The position numbers and the translations under genes are program-made. Shown piece after piece: positions 7,815 through 15,870 of a stretch of DNA of 58,346 bases. The notes below the pieces were generated by a model. That model ran no database searches. It was not told the origin of the DNA and worked only from the letters and a program-made list of their open reading frames with translations. Location of the stretch: positions 1-58,346 of the forward strand of contig NZ_LLXX01000148.1 of NCBI RefSeq assembly GCF_001440405.1, given 5' to 3'. The stretch's first letter is position 1. Every line of letters begins with the position of its first letter. Source of the DNA: Bradyrhizobium valentinum. GTDB lineage: Bacteria; Pseudomonadota; Alphaproteobacteria; Rhizobiales; Xanthobacteraceae.

Positions 7815-9020
7815 TCAAGCTGCTGAACGGATGCGGCTCATGTGGTGCGGCGGGGGCGGCGCCGAAAGCGCCGCGATCAGCCCTTCCATCGAGGTCAAGT
7901 TATGCACCGGGCGGAATTCGTCAACGTGCGGCAGCATCATTTTGATACCCTGGGCTTTGGCCTCGAATCCGCTGTAGCGCAAGAGCGGGTTGAGCCAGAT
8001 CAGACGGCGGCACGACCGGTGCAGCCGGTCCATTTCGAACGCCAGCTTGGCGTCGGCTTCGCGCTCGAGCCCGTCGGAGATCAGGAGCACGATGGCGCCC
8101 TGGCCGAGCACGCGCCGGCCCCACAATTTGTTGAAGCTGTGCAGCGAGGTCGCGATCCGGGTGCCGCCGGCCCAGTCCTCCACCGACGACGAACAGCTTG
8201 CCAGCGCCTCGTCGGGGTCCCGCGCGCGCAGCGCCCGCGTCACATTGGTCAGCCGCGTGCCGAACAGGAACACCGACACGCGCTTGCGGGCGTCGGTGAT
8301 GGCATGGAGGAAATGCAGGAACAGGCGGGTATATTCGCTCATCGATCCCGATATATCGAGCAGCGCCACGATCGGCGCCGGCTTCTCGATCCGGCCGAGC
8401 TTTCTGATGTCGATGATCTCGCCGCCGGTGCGCAAGGAGCTGCGCAGCGTGCGCCGCATGTCGAGCTTGAGGCCCTTGCCGTCCGGCTGGTAACGGCGGG
8501 TGCGCAGCTCGGCCTGCGGCAGCTTCATATTGGCGATGGCGCGGGTGACCTCGGCAATCTCGGCCGCGCTCATCTGCGCAAAGTCCTTTTTCTGCAGGAT
8601 CTCCTTGTCGGAGACCGACAGGCGCAGTTCCTGCTCCTGGATCTGCTGCTCCTCGTCGCGCACCGAGGGCTGCGCCAGCGCCTCCTGCACGCGGCGCGAA
8701 GCCGGCGGCGGCTTCTTCTTGGCATGGTCCGGCAGCGGTACCGAATCCAGCATGTGCTTCCAGTCTTCGGCGGCGCGGAAGAACAGGTCGAAGGCCTGCG
8801 CAAAGATCAGCATATGCTCACGGCGCTTGACGAAGATCGCCTCCAGCGTGGCGTAGACGTCGGCGCGGTGGCCGATCTCGATCGCCTGCAGGGCGTTGAG
8901 TGCATCGATTACCGCACCCGGGCCGACCGGAATTCCGGCCGCGCGGAGTGCGCGGGCGAAGCCGACGACGTTGTCGGCCATGTGCCCGGTCGGCGGATTG
9001 AGGTGATCGATGGTTGTCAT
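7815..9020 (-). CDS. coxE: CoxE-like von Willebrand factor A domain protein
   Basis: The 401-residue product has a C-terminal VWA domain with a MIDAS motif DISGSMS near residue 222, followed by RVSVFLFGTRLTNVTRAL, WAGGTRIATSL and IVLLISDGLE, all typical of CoxE. In CODH systems CoxE works with the CoxD AAA ATPase in maturation of the copper-molybdenum site. The ATG at 9020 (MTTIDHLNPP) has GGAGGCTACC directly upstream and is preferred to an upstream start. A 104-base palindromic repeat separates it from coxD, which is unusual inside a coupled cluster. Confidence 0.9.
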   Translation of the reverse strand: MTTIDHLNPPTGHMADNVVGFARALRAAGIPVGPGAVIDALNALQAIEIGHRADVYATLEAIFVKRREHMLIFAQAFDLFFRAAEDWKHMLDSVPLPDHAKKKPPPASRRVQEALAQPSVRDEEQQIQEQELRLSVSDKEILQKKDFAQMSAAEIAEVTRAIANMKLPQAELRTRRYQPDGKGLKLDMRRTLRSSLRTGGEIIDIRKLGRIEKPAPIVALLDISGSMSEYTRLFLHFLHAITDARKRVSVFLFGTRLTNVTRALRARDPDEALASCSSSVEDWAGGTRIATSLHSFNKLWGRRVLGQGAIVLLISDGLEREADAKLAFEMDRLHRSCRRLIWLNPLLRYSGFEAKAQGIKMMLPHVDEFRPVHNLTSMEGLIAALSAPPPPHHMSRIRSAA

Positions 9021-9031
9021 GGTAGCCTCCG

Positions 9032-9135
9032 CCGTCATTCCGGGGCGACGCGTCAGCGTCGAACTACGATGTGCAATTGCACATCGGAGAATCTCGAGAT
9101 TCCGGGTTCGTGCTTCGCACGCCCCGGAATGACGG
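9032..9135. repeat. dispersed palindromic repeat between coxD and coxE
   Basis: The element is bounded by CCGTCATTCCGGGGCG and its inverse CGCCCCGGAATGACGG. Inside are three smaller hairpins: GACGCGTCAGCGTC, GATGTGCAATTGCACATC and CGTGCTTCGCACG, plus the central GAATCTCGAGATTC. The same element lies in the opposite orientation at 14558-14664. Transcribed as part of the cox message it would form a strong multi-stem structure. Confidence 0.85.
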
Positions 9136-9157
9136 TGCGTTTGTCACGACGCGCGCC

Positions 9158-10066
9158 CTAGCTCTCGCTCGTCGCGTCCTTCAAAACCTTCTGCAGCGCG
9201 TCGCCCTGCATCCGCGCGATGTCGTCCTGGTATTTCAGCAACGCACCGAGCGTGTCGCCGACCAGTTGCGGCGTCAGCGAACGGGCGTCGAGCTCGGTCA
9301 GCGCGGTGGCCCAGTCGATGGTCTCGGCCACACCCGGCGACTTGTAGAAATCCTGGTCGCGCAGCGCCTGCACGAAGTGGACGACCTGCTGCGACAGCTT
9401 TGCGGAAATGCCCGGCACGCGCGACTTGACGATCGCGAGCTCACGCTCGGCCTCGGGATAATCGACCCAATGATAGAGACAGCGGCGCTTCAGCGCGTCG
9501 TGGATCTCGCGCGTGCGGTTCGAGGTGATGATGACGATCGGCGGATGCGGCGCCTTGATGGTGCCGAATTCGGGGATCGTGACCTGGAAGTCGCTGAGGA
9601 TTTCCAAAAGATACGCCTCGAACGCCTCGTCGGCGCGGTCGAGTTCGTCGATCAGGAGCACCGGCGCGCCGGCGACATCCGGCTCCAGCGCCTGCAGCAG
9701 CGGGCGCTTGATCAGAAAGCGCTCGGCGAAAATATCCGACGACAACTGCTCGCGATCGGTATCGCCGGCGGCTTCCGCCAGCCGGATCGCGATCATCTGC
9801 GCGGCGCTGCTCCACTCATAGACGGCGGAGGCGACGTCGAGCCCTTCGTAGCATTGCAGGCGGATCAGCTTGCGCCCGAGCGCCGCCGACAGAACCTTTG
9901 CAATCTCCGTCTTTCCGACGCCCGCCTCGCCTTCGAGAAACAGCGGCCGGCCCATGCGCAGCGACAGGTAGGTCACCGTCGCCAGCGACCGCTCGGCCAG
10001 GTAGCCGCGCGAGGTCAGGAGTTCGAGCATGCCATCGACGGATTTGGGCAGCGCCGATGTACTCAT
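9158..10066 (-). CDS. coxD: CoxD/MoxR-type AAA+ ATPase
   Basis: The 302-residue protein has a Walker A motif GEAGVGKT at residues 46-53, Walker B VLLIDELD at about 137-144, and the sensor region PPIVIITSNRTREIHDALKRRC, the MoxR pattern. CoxD is a membrane-associated chaperone-like ATPase needed to build the CuSMo site of CO dehydrogenase and pairs with the VWA protein CoxE. The gene follows coxM after 37 bases and precedes coxE on the same strand. Confidence 0.9.
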   Translation of the reverse strand: MSTSALPKSVDGMLELLTSRGYLAERSLATVTYLSLRMGRPLFLEGEAGVGKTEIAKVLSAALGRKLIRLQCYEGLDVASAVYEWSSAAQMIAIRLAEAAGDTDREQLSSDIFAERFLIKRPLLQALEPDVAGAPVLLIDELDRADEAFEAYLLEILSDFQVTIPEFGTIKAPHPPIVIITSNRTREIHDALKRRCLYHWVDYPEAERELAIVKSRVPGISAKLSQQVVHFVQALRDQDFYKSPGVAETIDWATALTELDARSLTPQLVGDTLGALLKYQDDIARMQGDALQKVLKDATSES

Positions 10067-10103
10067 GGGATAGCCAATCTTGATACGCCAGAAATCGGCA
10101 AAC

Positions 10104-10907
10104 TTACTTCGCCGTCGCGGCTTCGACGGCGCGGCGCGTCAGCACGCCGATCAGGTGCGCGCGGTATTCGGCGCTGCCGTGCAGATCGCTGTTCAGTCCC
10201 TCAGCAGAAGCCGAGACACCGTCGAGCACCTTGTGCGAGAAGCGCTTCTTCAAGGCTTCCTCGAACGCGGTGGCGCGGAACACGCCGTCCGAGCCGGCGC
10301 CGGTGACGGCCACCCGCACATCCGACGGCCGCTTGGCGACGAACACACCGACCAGCGCGTAACGCGAGGCCTGGTTGCGGAATTTGATGTAGGCCGCCTT
10401 CTTCGGCAGCGGGAACATCACCTTCGTGATGATCTCGTCGTTCTCGAGCGCGGTCGTGAACAGCCCCTGGAAGAACTCTTCCGCCTTCAGGCGGCGCTTG
10501 TTGGTGACGATGGTGGCGCCGAGCGCGAGCACGGCTGCCGGATAATCCGCGGTCGGGTCATTGTTGGCGAGCGAGCCGCCGAGCGTGCCCTTGTGGCGCA
10601 CCGCGGGATCGCCGATTCCGCCCGCGAGCTCGGCCAGCGCCGGGATGGCTTCGCCGACGATCGGCGACGTCGCGACGTCAGCATGCTTGGCGGTCGCACC
10701 GATCACCAGCGAACGGCCCTTCATCTCGATGGCGTCGAGCCCTTCGATATGAGAGAGATCGATCAGATGCGGCGGGCTGGCGAGGCGCTGCTTCATGACC
10801 GGCACCAGCGTATGGCCGCCGGCGATCACCTTGGCGTCTTCGTTCTTCACCAGAAGATTGGCGGCCTGCCGCACGGTCGCCGGACGATGATATTTGAATT
10901 CGTACAT
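10104..10907 (-). CDS. coxM: CODH/xanthine dehydrogenase family FAD-binding medium subunit
   Basis: The 267-residue protein begins MYEFKYHRPATVRQAANLL and contains the two FAD-binding motifs of the family, AGGHTLVPVMKQRLA and TLGGSLANNDPTADYPA, as well as GGIGDPAVRHKGT. It carries electrons from the molybdenum and iron-sulfur subunits to the quinone pool. GGAAG lies upstream of the ATG. The gene follows coxS by 42 bases. In form II cox clusters the order is S-L-M, and here nothing lies between S and M, so its expected partner CoxL is not encoded at this locus. Confidence 0.88.
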   Translation of the reverse strand: MYEFKYHRPATVRQAANLLVKNEDAKVIAGGHTLVPVMKQRLASPPHLIDLSHIEGLDAIEMKGRSLVIGATAKHADVATSPIVGEAIPALAELAGGIGDPAVRHKGTLGGSLANNDPTADYPAAVLALGATIVTNKRRLKAEEFFQGLFTTALENDEIITKVMFPLPKKAAYIKFRNQASRYALVGVFVAKRPSDVRVAVTGAGSDGVFRATAFEEALKKRFSHKVLDGVSASAEGLNSDLHGSAEYRAHLIGVLTRRAVEAATAK

Positions 10908-10949
10908 GAGAACTTCCTGAGCGCGGTCGCGATGAAATCGATTTGTCGA

Positions 10950-11429
10950 TTAAGCGGATTTGGCCATCGCCTTGGCGCCGGCGGCGATCGAGGTAACGAT
11001 GTTCTGGTAGCCGGTGCAGCGGCACAGATTGCCTTCGAGCTCCTCGCGGATGACATGGTCCGGAAGGTCATGGCCCTTGCGATTGACCAGATCGACCGCG
11101 GTCATGATCATGCCGGGGGTGCAGAAGCCGCACTGCAGGCCGTGATGTTCGCGGAAGGCTTCCTGCATCGGATGCAGCGGCGCACCATCGGCGGCCAGGC
11201 CCTCGATGGTGCGGACTTCGTGGCCGTCGGCCATCACCGCGAGCGTGGTGCAGGACTTCACTGCCTTGCCGTCGAGATGCACGACGCAGGCACCGCACTG
11301 CGAGGTGTCGCAGCCGACATGGGTGCCCGTCAGCCGCAGATTTTCCCGCAGAAACTGGACCAGCAAGGTACGGGGATCGACATTGGCGTTTACGGGGTTA
11401 CCGTTCACGATCAGGGAAATCTTGGCCAT
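10950..11429 (-). CDS. coxS: CODH/xanthine dehydrogenase family [2Fe-2S] small subunit
   Basis: The 159-residue protein starts MAKISLIVNGNPVNANV and has both [2Fe-2S] cluster motifs: a plant-ferredoxin type CDTSQCGACVVHLDG with a following cysteine in AVKSC, and the helical-domain pair CGFCTPGMIM and CRCTGYQNIV. It passes electrons between molybdenum cofactor and FAD subunits. The ATG at 11429 is chosen because the family protein begins there; the longer frame upstream has no family similarity. AGAGAG lies just upstream. Confidence 0.9.
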   Translation of the reverse strand: MAKISLIVNGNPVNANVDPRTLLVQFLRENLRLTGTHVGCDTSQCGACVVHLDGKAVKSCTTLAVMADGHEVRTIEGLAADGAPLHPMQEAFREHHGLQCGFCTPGMIMTAVDLVNRKGHDLPDHVIREELEGNLCRCTGYQNIVTSIAAGAKAMAKSA

Positions 11430-11595
11430 CACCACTCTCTTGAGCTGCACTGCCGCATATCGGCCGCGCAGGCGTTTAAAGTCATTCCAGAGGCCATAAT
11501 ATGGGCCATCCCGGTAATGAGCAACCTCAGGAGCCCCTCGCCTGGGACATGGCCTGAAAGACTTGACGACCTGTTCGGACGGGGCCGGCGCGCAG

Positions 11596-11640
11596 GAATC
11601 AGCCGGCTCTGAATCAGCCGGCTCCGTATCAGCCCTGCAC
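11596..11640. repeat. 15-base tandem repeat over the coxG stop codon
   Basis: Three adjacent 15-base units, GAATCAGCCGGCTCT (11596), GAATCAGCCGGCTCC (11611) and a diverged GTATCAGCCCTGCAC (11626), end the coxG gene. Each unit carries a TGA in the coxG strand. It looks like slippage duplication of the 3' end. Confidence 0.6.
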
Positions 11641-12075
11641 GGCCTTGCCGAAATTGGCGAAGAATTCGTCGGCCAGCTTCTTGGCCGCGCCATTGATCAG
11701 CCGCTGTCCGAGCTGGGCCAGCTTGCCGCCGATCTGCGCCTCGACATTATAGCTCAGCAGGGTGCCGCCATCCTTTTCGGTCAGCGCCACCGTGGCGCCC
11801 CCCTTTGCGAAGCCGGCGACGCCGCCCTCGCCTTCGCCCGAGATCTTGTAACCGTTGGGCGGGTCGAGATCGCTGAGCATGACCTTGCCCTTGAAGCGGG
11901 CGGAGACCGGCCCGACCTTCATTTTGGCGACGGCGCGGAAGCCGTTGTCTTCCGTCTTTTCCAGCTCCTCGCAGCCGGGAATGCAGACCTTCAGTACCTC
12001 CGGATCGTTCAGCTTGGCCCACACGGCCTCGCGCGTCGCCGCAAGCTGGACTTCGCCGTTCATCGTCATGGCCAT
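11629..12075 (-). CDS. coxG: CoxG-like carbon monoxide dehydrogenase subunit G family protein
   Basis: A 148-residue SRPBCC-fold protein beginning MAMTMNGEVQLAATREAVW, with the family motif LNDPEVLKVCIPGCEELEK, the central RFKGKVMLSDLDPP, and the C-terminal IGGKLAQLGQRLINGAAKK. In Oligotropha CoxG helps attach CODH to the membrane. The start at 12075 has AGGAGG eight bases upstream. It is the first gene of the cluster and is divergent from pcaB across about 160 bases, which should hold both promoters. A 199-base gap follows before coxS. Confidence 0.88.
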   Translation of the reverse strand: MAMTMNGEVQLAATREAVWAKLNDPEVLKVCIPGCEELEKTEDNGFRAVAKMKVGPVSARFKGKVMLSDLDPPNGYKISGEGEGGVAGFAKGGATVALTEKDGGTLLSYNVEAQIGGKLAQLGQRLINGAAKKLADEFFANFGKAVQG

Positions 12076-12234
12076 GGGGGGTGCCTCCTGGATCGCCTTA
12101 ACCTGATCTTCCCCAAGTAAAGCACACCCGGGCCAAAAGGAAGGGCGATAAACGATGCATATTCGCAAGTGCAACAAGTGCACGGCGACAAGGGCATTGG
12201 CATTGACAGGCCGGGATGGTTAGGTCGCACGAAG

Positions 12235-13590
12235 ATGAGCACGCCCCTCTCCCCATTGCTTGCCCCGATGCTGTCGAGCGCCGCGATGCGCGCGGTCTGC
12301 GACGATGCCACGACCTTGCAATATATGCTGGATTTCGAAGCGGCGCTGGCGCGCGCCGAGGCCGCGGTGGGGGTCATTCCAGCGAGCGCAGCTCTCCCGA
12401 TCACAAATGCGTGCCGGGCCGAATCATTCGACCTCGCCACGCTTGCTGATGCCGCGACCAGATCCGGCAACCTCGCTATCCCGCTCATCAAGGCGCTGAC
12501 GTCTGATGTCGCCAAGGTCGATGCCGAAGCCGCGCGCTATGTGCATTGGGGCGCGACCAGCCAGGACGTCATCGATACCGGCGCCATGCTCGGCCTTCGC
12601 GCCGGCATCGACGCGCTGCTCACCGATATCGATCGCGCGATCGCAGGCTTTGCCGGGCTGGCGCGTCAGCACCGCCACACCCCGGTGGTCGCCCGCACCT
12701 GGCTGCAGCATGCGCTGCCGATGCCGTTCGCCCTGAAGCTCGCCGAATATGCCGCCGCGCTGCAGCGCTCGCGCGCGCGGCTCAAGCGCCTGCGCGGCGA
12801 GACGCTGGCGCTGCAATTCGGCGGCGCCGCCGGCACGCTTGCCGCCCTCGGTGACAAGGGATTGGCGGTCGCAGAGAAGCTGGCCGAGGAGCTGCAATTG
12901 CCCTTGCCCGACGCGCCCTGGCACACCCACCGCGACCGCATTGCGGAAGCGGCCTCGGTGCTCGCCATCATCGCCGGCACCTGCGGCAAGATCGCGCGCG
13001 ACGTTTCGCTGATGATGCAGACCGACGTCGGCGAAGCGTTCGAGCCCTCGGGCGAAGGCCGCGGCGGCTCCTCCACCATGCCGCACAAGCGCAATCCCGT
13101 TGCGGCAGCCAGCGCGCTAGCGGCGGCCACCATGGCGCCCAATCTCGCGGCGACGATTTTTGCCGCGCAGGTGCAGGATCACGAGCGCAGCGCCGGCCCC
13201 TGGCACGCGGAATGGCCGACGCTGCCGACACTGTTGCTGGTCACTTCGGGCGGGCTGGCGGCGATCGTCGATATCGCAGAGGGGCTGGAAGTCGATGCCG
13301 CGCGGATGCGCCAAAATCTCGACGCGACCGACGGGCTGATCATGGCCGAGGCGGTGACGATGGCGCTCGCCGAAAAGATCGGCAAGAGCGACGCGCATCA
13401 TCTGATCGAGGCGGCCAGCAAGAAAGCGGTCAAGGAAAAGAAACATCTGCGCGACGTGCTGACGGCGGATCTGAAGATCACTGCGCAGCTCGGCGTTGAC
13501 GAAATCGCAAAACTGTTCGAGCCGATGGCCTATCAGGGCGCTTCGCAAGCCCTGATCGACCGCCTGCTCGCTTCGCTGGACCAAGGTTGA
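12235..13590 (+). CDS. pcaB: 3-carboxy-cis,cis-muconate cycloisomerase
   Basis: The 451-residue protein belongs to the fumarase/aspartase superfamily. It contains HWGATSQDVIDT near residues 100-111, WLQHALPMPFALKLA, and the signature GEGRGGSSTMPHKRNPVAA around residues 275-290, with an active-site serine in the SSTMP loop. PcaB converts 3-carboxymuconate to 4-carboxymuconolactone in protocatechuate degradation. It is assigned to PcaB rather than adenylosuccinate lyase because pcaD and pcaC follow and because purB lies elsewhere in the window. The ATG at 12235 lacks a strong ribosome binding site; an in-frame start at 12169 is possible but gives an unrelated N-terminus. Confidence 0.9.
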   Translation: MSTPLSPLLAPMLSSAAMRAVCDDATTLQYMLDFEAALARAEAAVGVIPASAALPITNACRAESFDLATLADAATRSGNLAIPLIKALTSDVAKVDAEAARYVHWGATSQDVIDTGAMLGLRAGIDALLTDIDRAIAGFAGLARQHRHTPVVARTWLQHALPMPFALKLAEYAAALQRSRARLKRLRGETLALQFGGAAGTLAALGDKGLAVAEKLAEELQLPLPDAPWHTHRDRIAEAASVLAIIAGTCGKIARDVSLMMQTDVGEAFEPSGEGRGGSSTMPHKRNPVAAASALAAATMAPNLAATIFAAQVQDHERSAGPWHAEWPTLPTLLLVTSGGLAAIVDIAEGLEVDAARMRQNLDATDGLIMAEAVTMALAEKIGKSDAHHLIEAASKKAVKEKKHLRDVLTADLKITAQLGVDEIAKLFEPMAYQGASQALIDRLLASLDQG

Positions 13591-13705
13591 TGTCATTGCC
13601 GGGCTTGACCCGGCAATCCATCTCCTTGAATAGAGTTTTGTTTTTTGATGGATGCGCGGGGGTATCCTGGGGTTAAGACGCGCTTCGCGCTTTTGCCCGC
13701 GCATG
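13591..13705. repeat. intergenic palindromic repeat after pcaB
   Basis: It contains a nine-base-pair hairpin ATTGCCGGG/CCCGGCAAT (13595-13603 and 13609-13617) and a second inverted pair, GATGCGCGGG with CCCGCGCATG, enclosing AAGACGCGCTTCGCGCTTTT. It could reduce read-through from pcaB to pcaD, but it resembles dispersed repeats rather than a classical terminator. Confidence 0.55.
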
Positions 13706-13724
13706 ACAGCGGAGGTTTAGAACC

Positions 13725-14507
13725 ATGCCGATGATCGACGCCGACGGGTGCCTGCTCAACGTATCCGTCGAAGGCCGCGACGGCGGACCGACGCTGATGC
13801 TGTCGAATTCGCTGGGCTCGACCATGCAGATGTGGGAGCCGCAGATGAAGGCGCTGACGCAGGTGTTCCGCGTCATCCGCTACGACCGGCGCGGCCACGG
13901 CAAGTCGAGCGTGCCGCCCGGCCCCTATTCACTGGAGCGTTTCGGCCGCGACGTGCTGGCGATCCTCGACGACCTTAACATCGCGAGGGCCCATTGGTGC
14001 GGCCTGTCGATGGGCGGCATGGTCGGGCAATGGCTGGGCGCCAACGCGCCCGACCGATTTGGCAAGATCATCCTGGCCAACACCACCTGCCACTACCCGG
14101 ACCCGACGCGCTGGAACGACCGCATCAAGACGGTAAAGGAAGGCGGCATCGCCGCGGTCGCCGACACCGTGATCGCGGGCTGGCTGACCGCGGATTTTCG
14201 CGAGCGCGAGCCGCAGATCACCGCCAACATGAAGGCGATGATGCTGACCACGCCGGTCGAGGGCTACATCGCCTGCTGCGAGGCGCTGTCGACGCTCGAC
14301 CAGCGCGAGCTGCTGCCCAAAATCAAAAGCCCGACACTGGTGATCGCCGGCCGCCACGACATGTCGACGACGATCGCAGACGCCGAATTCATGCGCAGCC
14401 GGATTCCCGGCGCCAGCATGACCATCCTCGATGCGGCGCATATTTCCAACGTCGAGCAGCCGCACGCCTTCACCGATGCGGTGATCGGCTTCCTGACGCA
14501 ACGCTAG
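13725..14507 (+). CDS. pcaD: 3-oxoadipate enol-lactonase
   Basis: A 260-residue alpha/beta hydrolase with the nucleophile elbow CGLSMGGMVG (Ser95), the oxyanion segment SNSLGSTMQMW, YDRRGHGKSSVP, an acid in VIAGRHDMST and a histidine in LDAAHISNVEQP. These are all typical of PcaD, which opens 3-oxoadipate enol-lactone to 3-oxoadipate. The length is normal. GGAGG precedes the ATG. It stands between pcaB and pcaC, matching the order of enzymatic steps in the pathway. Confidence 0.92.
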   Translation: MPMIDADGCLLNVSVEGRDGGPTLMLSNSLGSTMQMWEPQMKALTQVFRVIRYDRRGHGKSSVPPGPYSLERFGRDVLAILDDLNIARAHWCGLSMGGMVGQWLGANAPDRFGKIILANTTCHYPDPTRWNDRIKTVKEGGIAAVADTVIAGWLTADFREREPQITANMKAMMLTTPVEGYIACCEALSTLDQRELLPKIKSPTLVIAGRHDMSTTIADAEFMRSRIPGASMTILDAAHISNVEQPHAFTDAVIGFLTQR

Positions 14508-14557
14508 TTACCGCAACCAAGGACGTCATTGCGAGGAGCGTAAGGGACAACGGAGAC

Positions 14558-14664
14558 GCCGTCATTCCGGGATGGTGCGTCAGCACCAGACCCGGAATCT
14601 CGAGATTCTCAGGTGCGCAATTGCGCACCATAGTTCGATGCTTCGCATCGCCCCGGAATGCCGG
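14558..14664. repeat. dispersed palindromic repeat between pcaD and pcaC
   Basis: Bounded by GCCGTCATTCCGGGATGG and CATCGCCCCGGAATGCCGG, with internal hairpins GGTGCGTCAGCACC, GGTGCGCAATTGCGCACC and GATGCTTCGCATC and the central GAATCTCGAGATTC. It is the inverted form of the element at 9032-9135; arms differ in base sequence but keep pairing. Confidence 0.85.
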
Positions 14665-14704
14665 CCTCTCACTTCGCTTCGCTCAATGACGGGAGGAGAC
14701 ACTG

Positions 14705-15097
14705 ATGGACGACAACAAGCGCCGCGACGACGGCATGGCCCAGCGCCGCAAGGTGCTCGGCAATGAATGGGTCGACAAGTCGATCAAGAACCGCAACGCA
14801 TTCAATACCGACTTCCAGGACCTGATCACGCGCTATGCCTGGGGCGATATCTGGACCCGGCCGCATTTCGATCACCGCACCCGCCGCGTGCTTGTCATCG
14901 GCACCATGGTGGCGCTCGGACAGTGGGATGAATTCCGCCTGCATGTGCGCGCAGCCCTTGCCGAAGGCGGCTTCACGCCTGATGACATCAAGGAAATCCT
15001 GCTGCAGCAGGCGATCTATTGCGGCGTGCCGGCGGCCAACCACGCCGTCAAGGAAGCAGGCGCGATCATCGCTGAACTAGGTTTGCTGAAGGGATAG
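14705..15097 (+). CDS. pcaC: 4-carboxymuconolactone decarboxylase
   Basis: The 130-residue protein has the carboxymuconolactone decarboxylase pattern: RRKVLGNEWVDKSIKNRN at the N-terminus, FQDLITRYAWGDIWTRP, RRVLVIGTMVALGQWDEF, and the C-terminal LLQQAIYCGVPAANHAVK. PcaC turns 4-carboxymuconolactone into 3-oxoadipate enol-lactone. The ATG at 14705 is preceded by GGGAGGAG. It is the last of three plus-strand pca genes; the repeat upstream separates it from pcaD, so whether the three share one transcript is not certain. Confidence 0.93.
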   Translation: MDDNKRRDDGMAQRRKVLGNEWVDKSIKNRNAFNTDFQDLITRYAWGDIWTRPHFDHRTRRVLVIGTMVALGQWDEFRLHVRAALAEGGFTPDDIKEILLQQAIYCGVPAANHAVKEAGAIIAELGLLKG

Positions 15098-15121
15098 CCC
15101 GGCGGGCGCCGTGCCGAGGCA

Positions 15122-15272
15122 CTGGTGTCCCGGACGCGGCGCAGCGGCCCTTGGCGGTGCGACGCTGAGCCGGGACCAGATGCAGCCGACCTGGGTCCCG
15201 GCTCTGCGTCACATCACCATGGTGCGTCGAAGACGCGCATGAACGCGCTGGTGCCGCGCCGCGTCCAGGACA
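15122..15272. repeat. large imperfect palindrome downstream of pcaC
   Basis: CTGGTGTCCCGGACGCGGCGC at 15122-15142 pairs with GCGCCGCGTCCAGGACAC at 15255-15272, and the interior holds GAGCCGGGACC/GGTCCCGGCTC and further short palindromes. It has no convincing coding frame and resembles the intergenic hairpin elements elsewhere in the window. Confidence 0.65.
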
Positions 15273-15342
15273 CGAACTGGTGCCCATAAAAGAAAGGTCC
15301 CACCTTCCGGCAGGACCTTCTCTTACTCACTCACCAGTCCGG

Positions 15343-15507
15343 CTAGCGGTCCTGATCAGGGGTCTGTTGACGATTGGGGTTCTGGCCCTGACGACCCGGA
15401 TCCTGCTGCTGCTGGCCCGGCTTCTGGCCGCCACCCTGCTGCTGCTGGCCGGGCTTCTGACCCGGGTTCTGGTTCTGCTGGCCCGGATTCTGGTTCATGT
15501 TGGCCAT
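15343..15507 (-). CDS. low-complexity Gln/Pro/Gly-repeat small protein, 54 aa
   Basis: Starting at the ATG at 15507 the product is MANMNQNPGQQNQNPGQKPG and continues with repeats of NPGQ, KPGQQQQ and DPGRQGQ to the end. No hydrophobic segment is present, so it should be a soluble, unstructured, positively and neutrally charged peptide. GGAGATCCCTCA precedes the ATG, a good ribosome binding site, and supports translation. Similar Gln-Asn-Pro-Gly peptides occur as hypotheticals in Bradyrhizobium. Repeat slippage could change its length. Function unknown. Confidence 0.55.
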   Translation of the reverse strand: MANMNQNPGQQNQNPGQKPGQQQQGGGQKPGQQQQDPGRQGQNPNRQQTPDQDR

Positions 15508-15768
15508 TGAGGGATCTCCATTGTTGACCATAGCTGCAATAAACGGAGAGCAAGCACATTCGTTGCAAGGGAACATCGGTTCCGCTGGGATCATTCCGCG
15601 GCGAGGCCGTGTTCGGACTGTGGCACCGGAACCACTGCCGCAAAACTAGCTCTGCACAAGCCAAATAAGCCGCAGCCAGCGCTGTTGCCGCCCCCGGTTC
15701 CCACTGTTAGAAAATGACACGACGCGTCGTCTTGGGCTGCCGGAGCTCTCGCCGCGTCGCTGGCTCTT

Positions 15769-15823
15769 CATAGCGTTTTCGAGCGAAGTGGATACCGGTT
15801 CGCGTGAAGAAAACGCGTCAAAA
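15769..15823 (+). repeat. short form of a dispersed intergenic repeat
   Basis: It begins CATAGCGTTTTCGAGCGAAG and ends GAAGAAAACGCGTCAAA. A longer version in the opposite orientation is at 55202-55280 and shares both ends, with about 25 extra bases in the middle. Confidence 0.7.
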
Positions 15824-15832
15824 GGAAAAATA

Positions 15833-15858
15833 GAGCCTGTTCACTCCTGAACAGGCTC
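15833..15858 (+). promoter_or_regulatory. perfect 10-bp hairpin in the livH leader
   Basis: GAGCCTGTTC (15833-15842), loop ACTCCT, GAACAGGCTC (15849-15858). It ends 12 bases before the livH ATG and covers the place where a ribosome binding site would be, so it may affect translation or act as an attenuator. There is no U-run after it. Confidence 0.5.
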
Positions 15859-15870
15859 GAACGGCAGCAG

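Larger units (their letters stand above)
15508..15870. other. intergenic stretch before livH
   Basis: No convincing gene is seen. The left half is of moderate GC and probably holds the promoter of the small Gln-rich gene. The right half contains the dispersed repeat at 15769-15823 and the hairpin at 15833-15858. Confidence 0.5.

Noticed and set aside
7842..9161. A 439-codon plus-strand open frame
   Set aside because: Antisense shadow of coxE, with no ribosome binding site or recognisable domain.
12235..13590. Second adenylosuccinate lyase
   Set aside because: The position directly before pcaD and pcaC, and the presence of a clear purB at 56099, favour the cycloisomerase PcaB.
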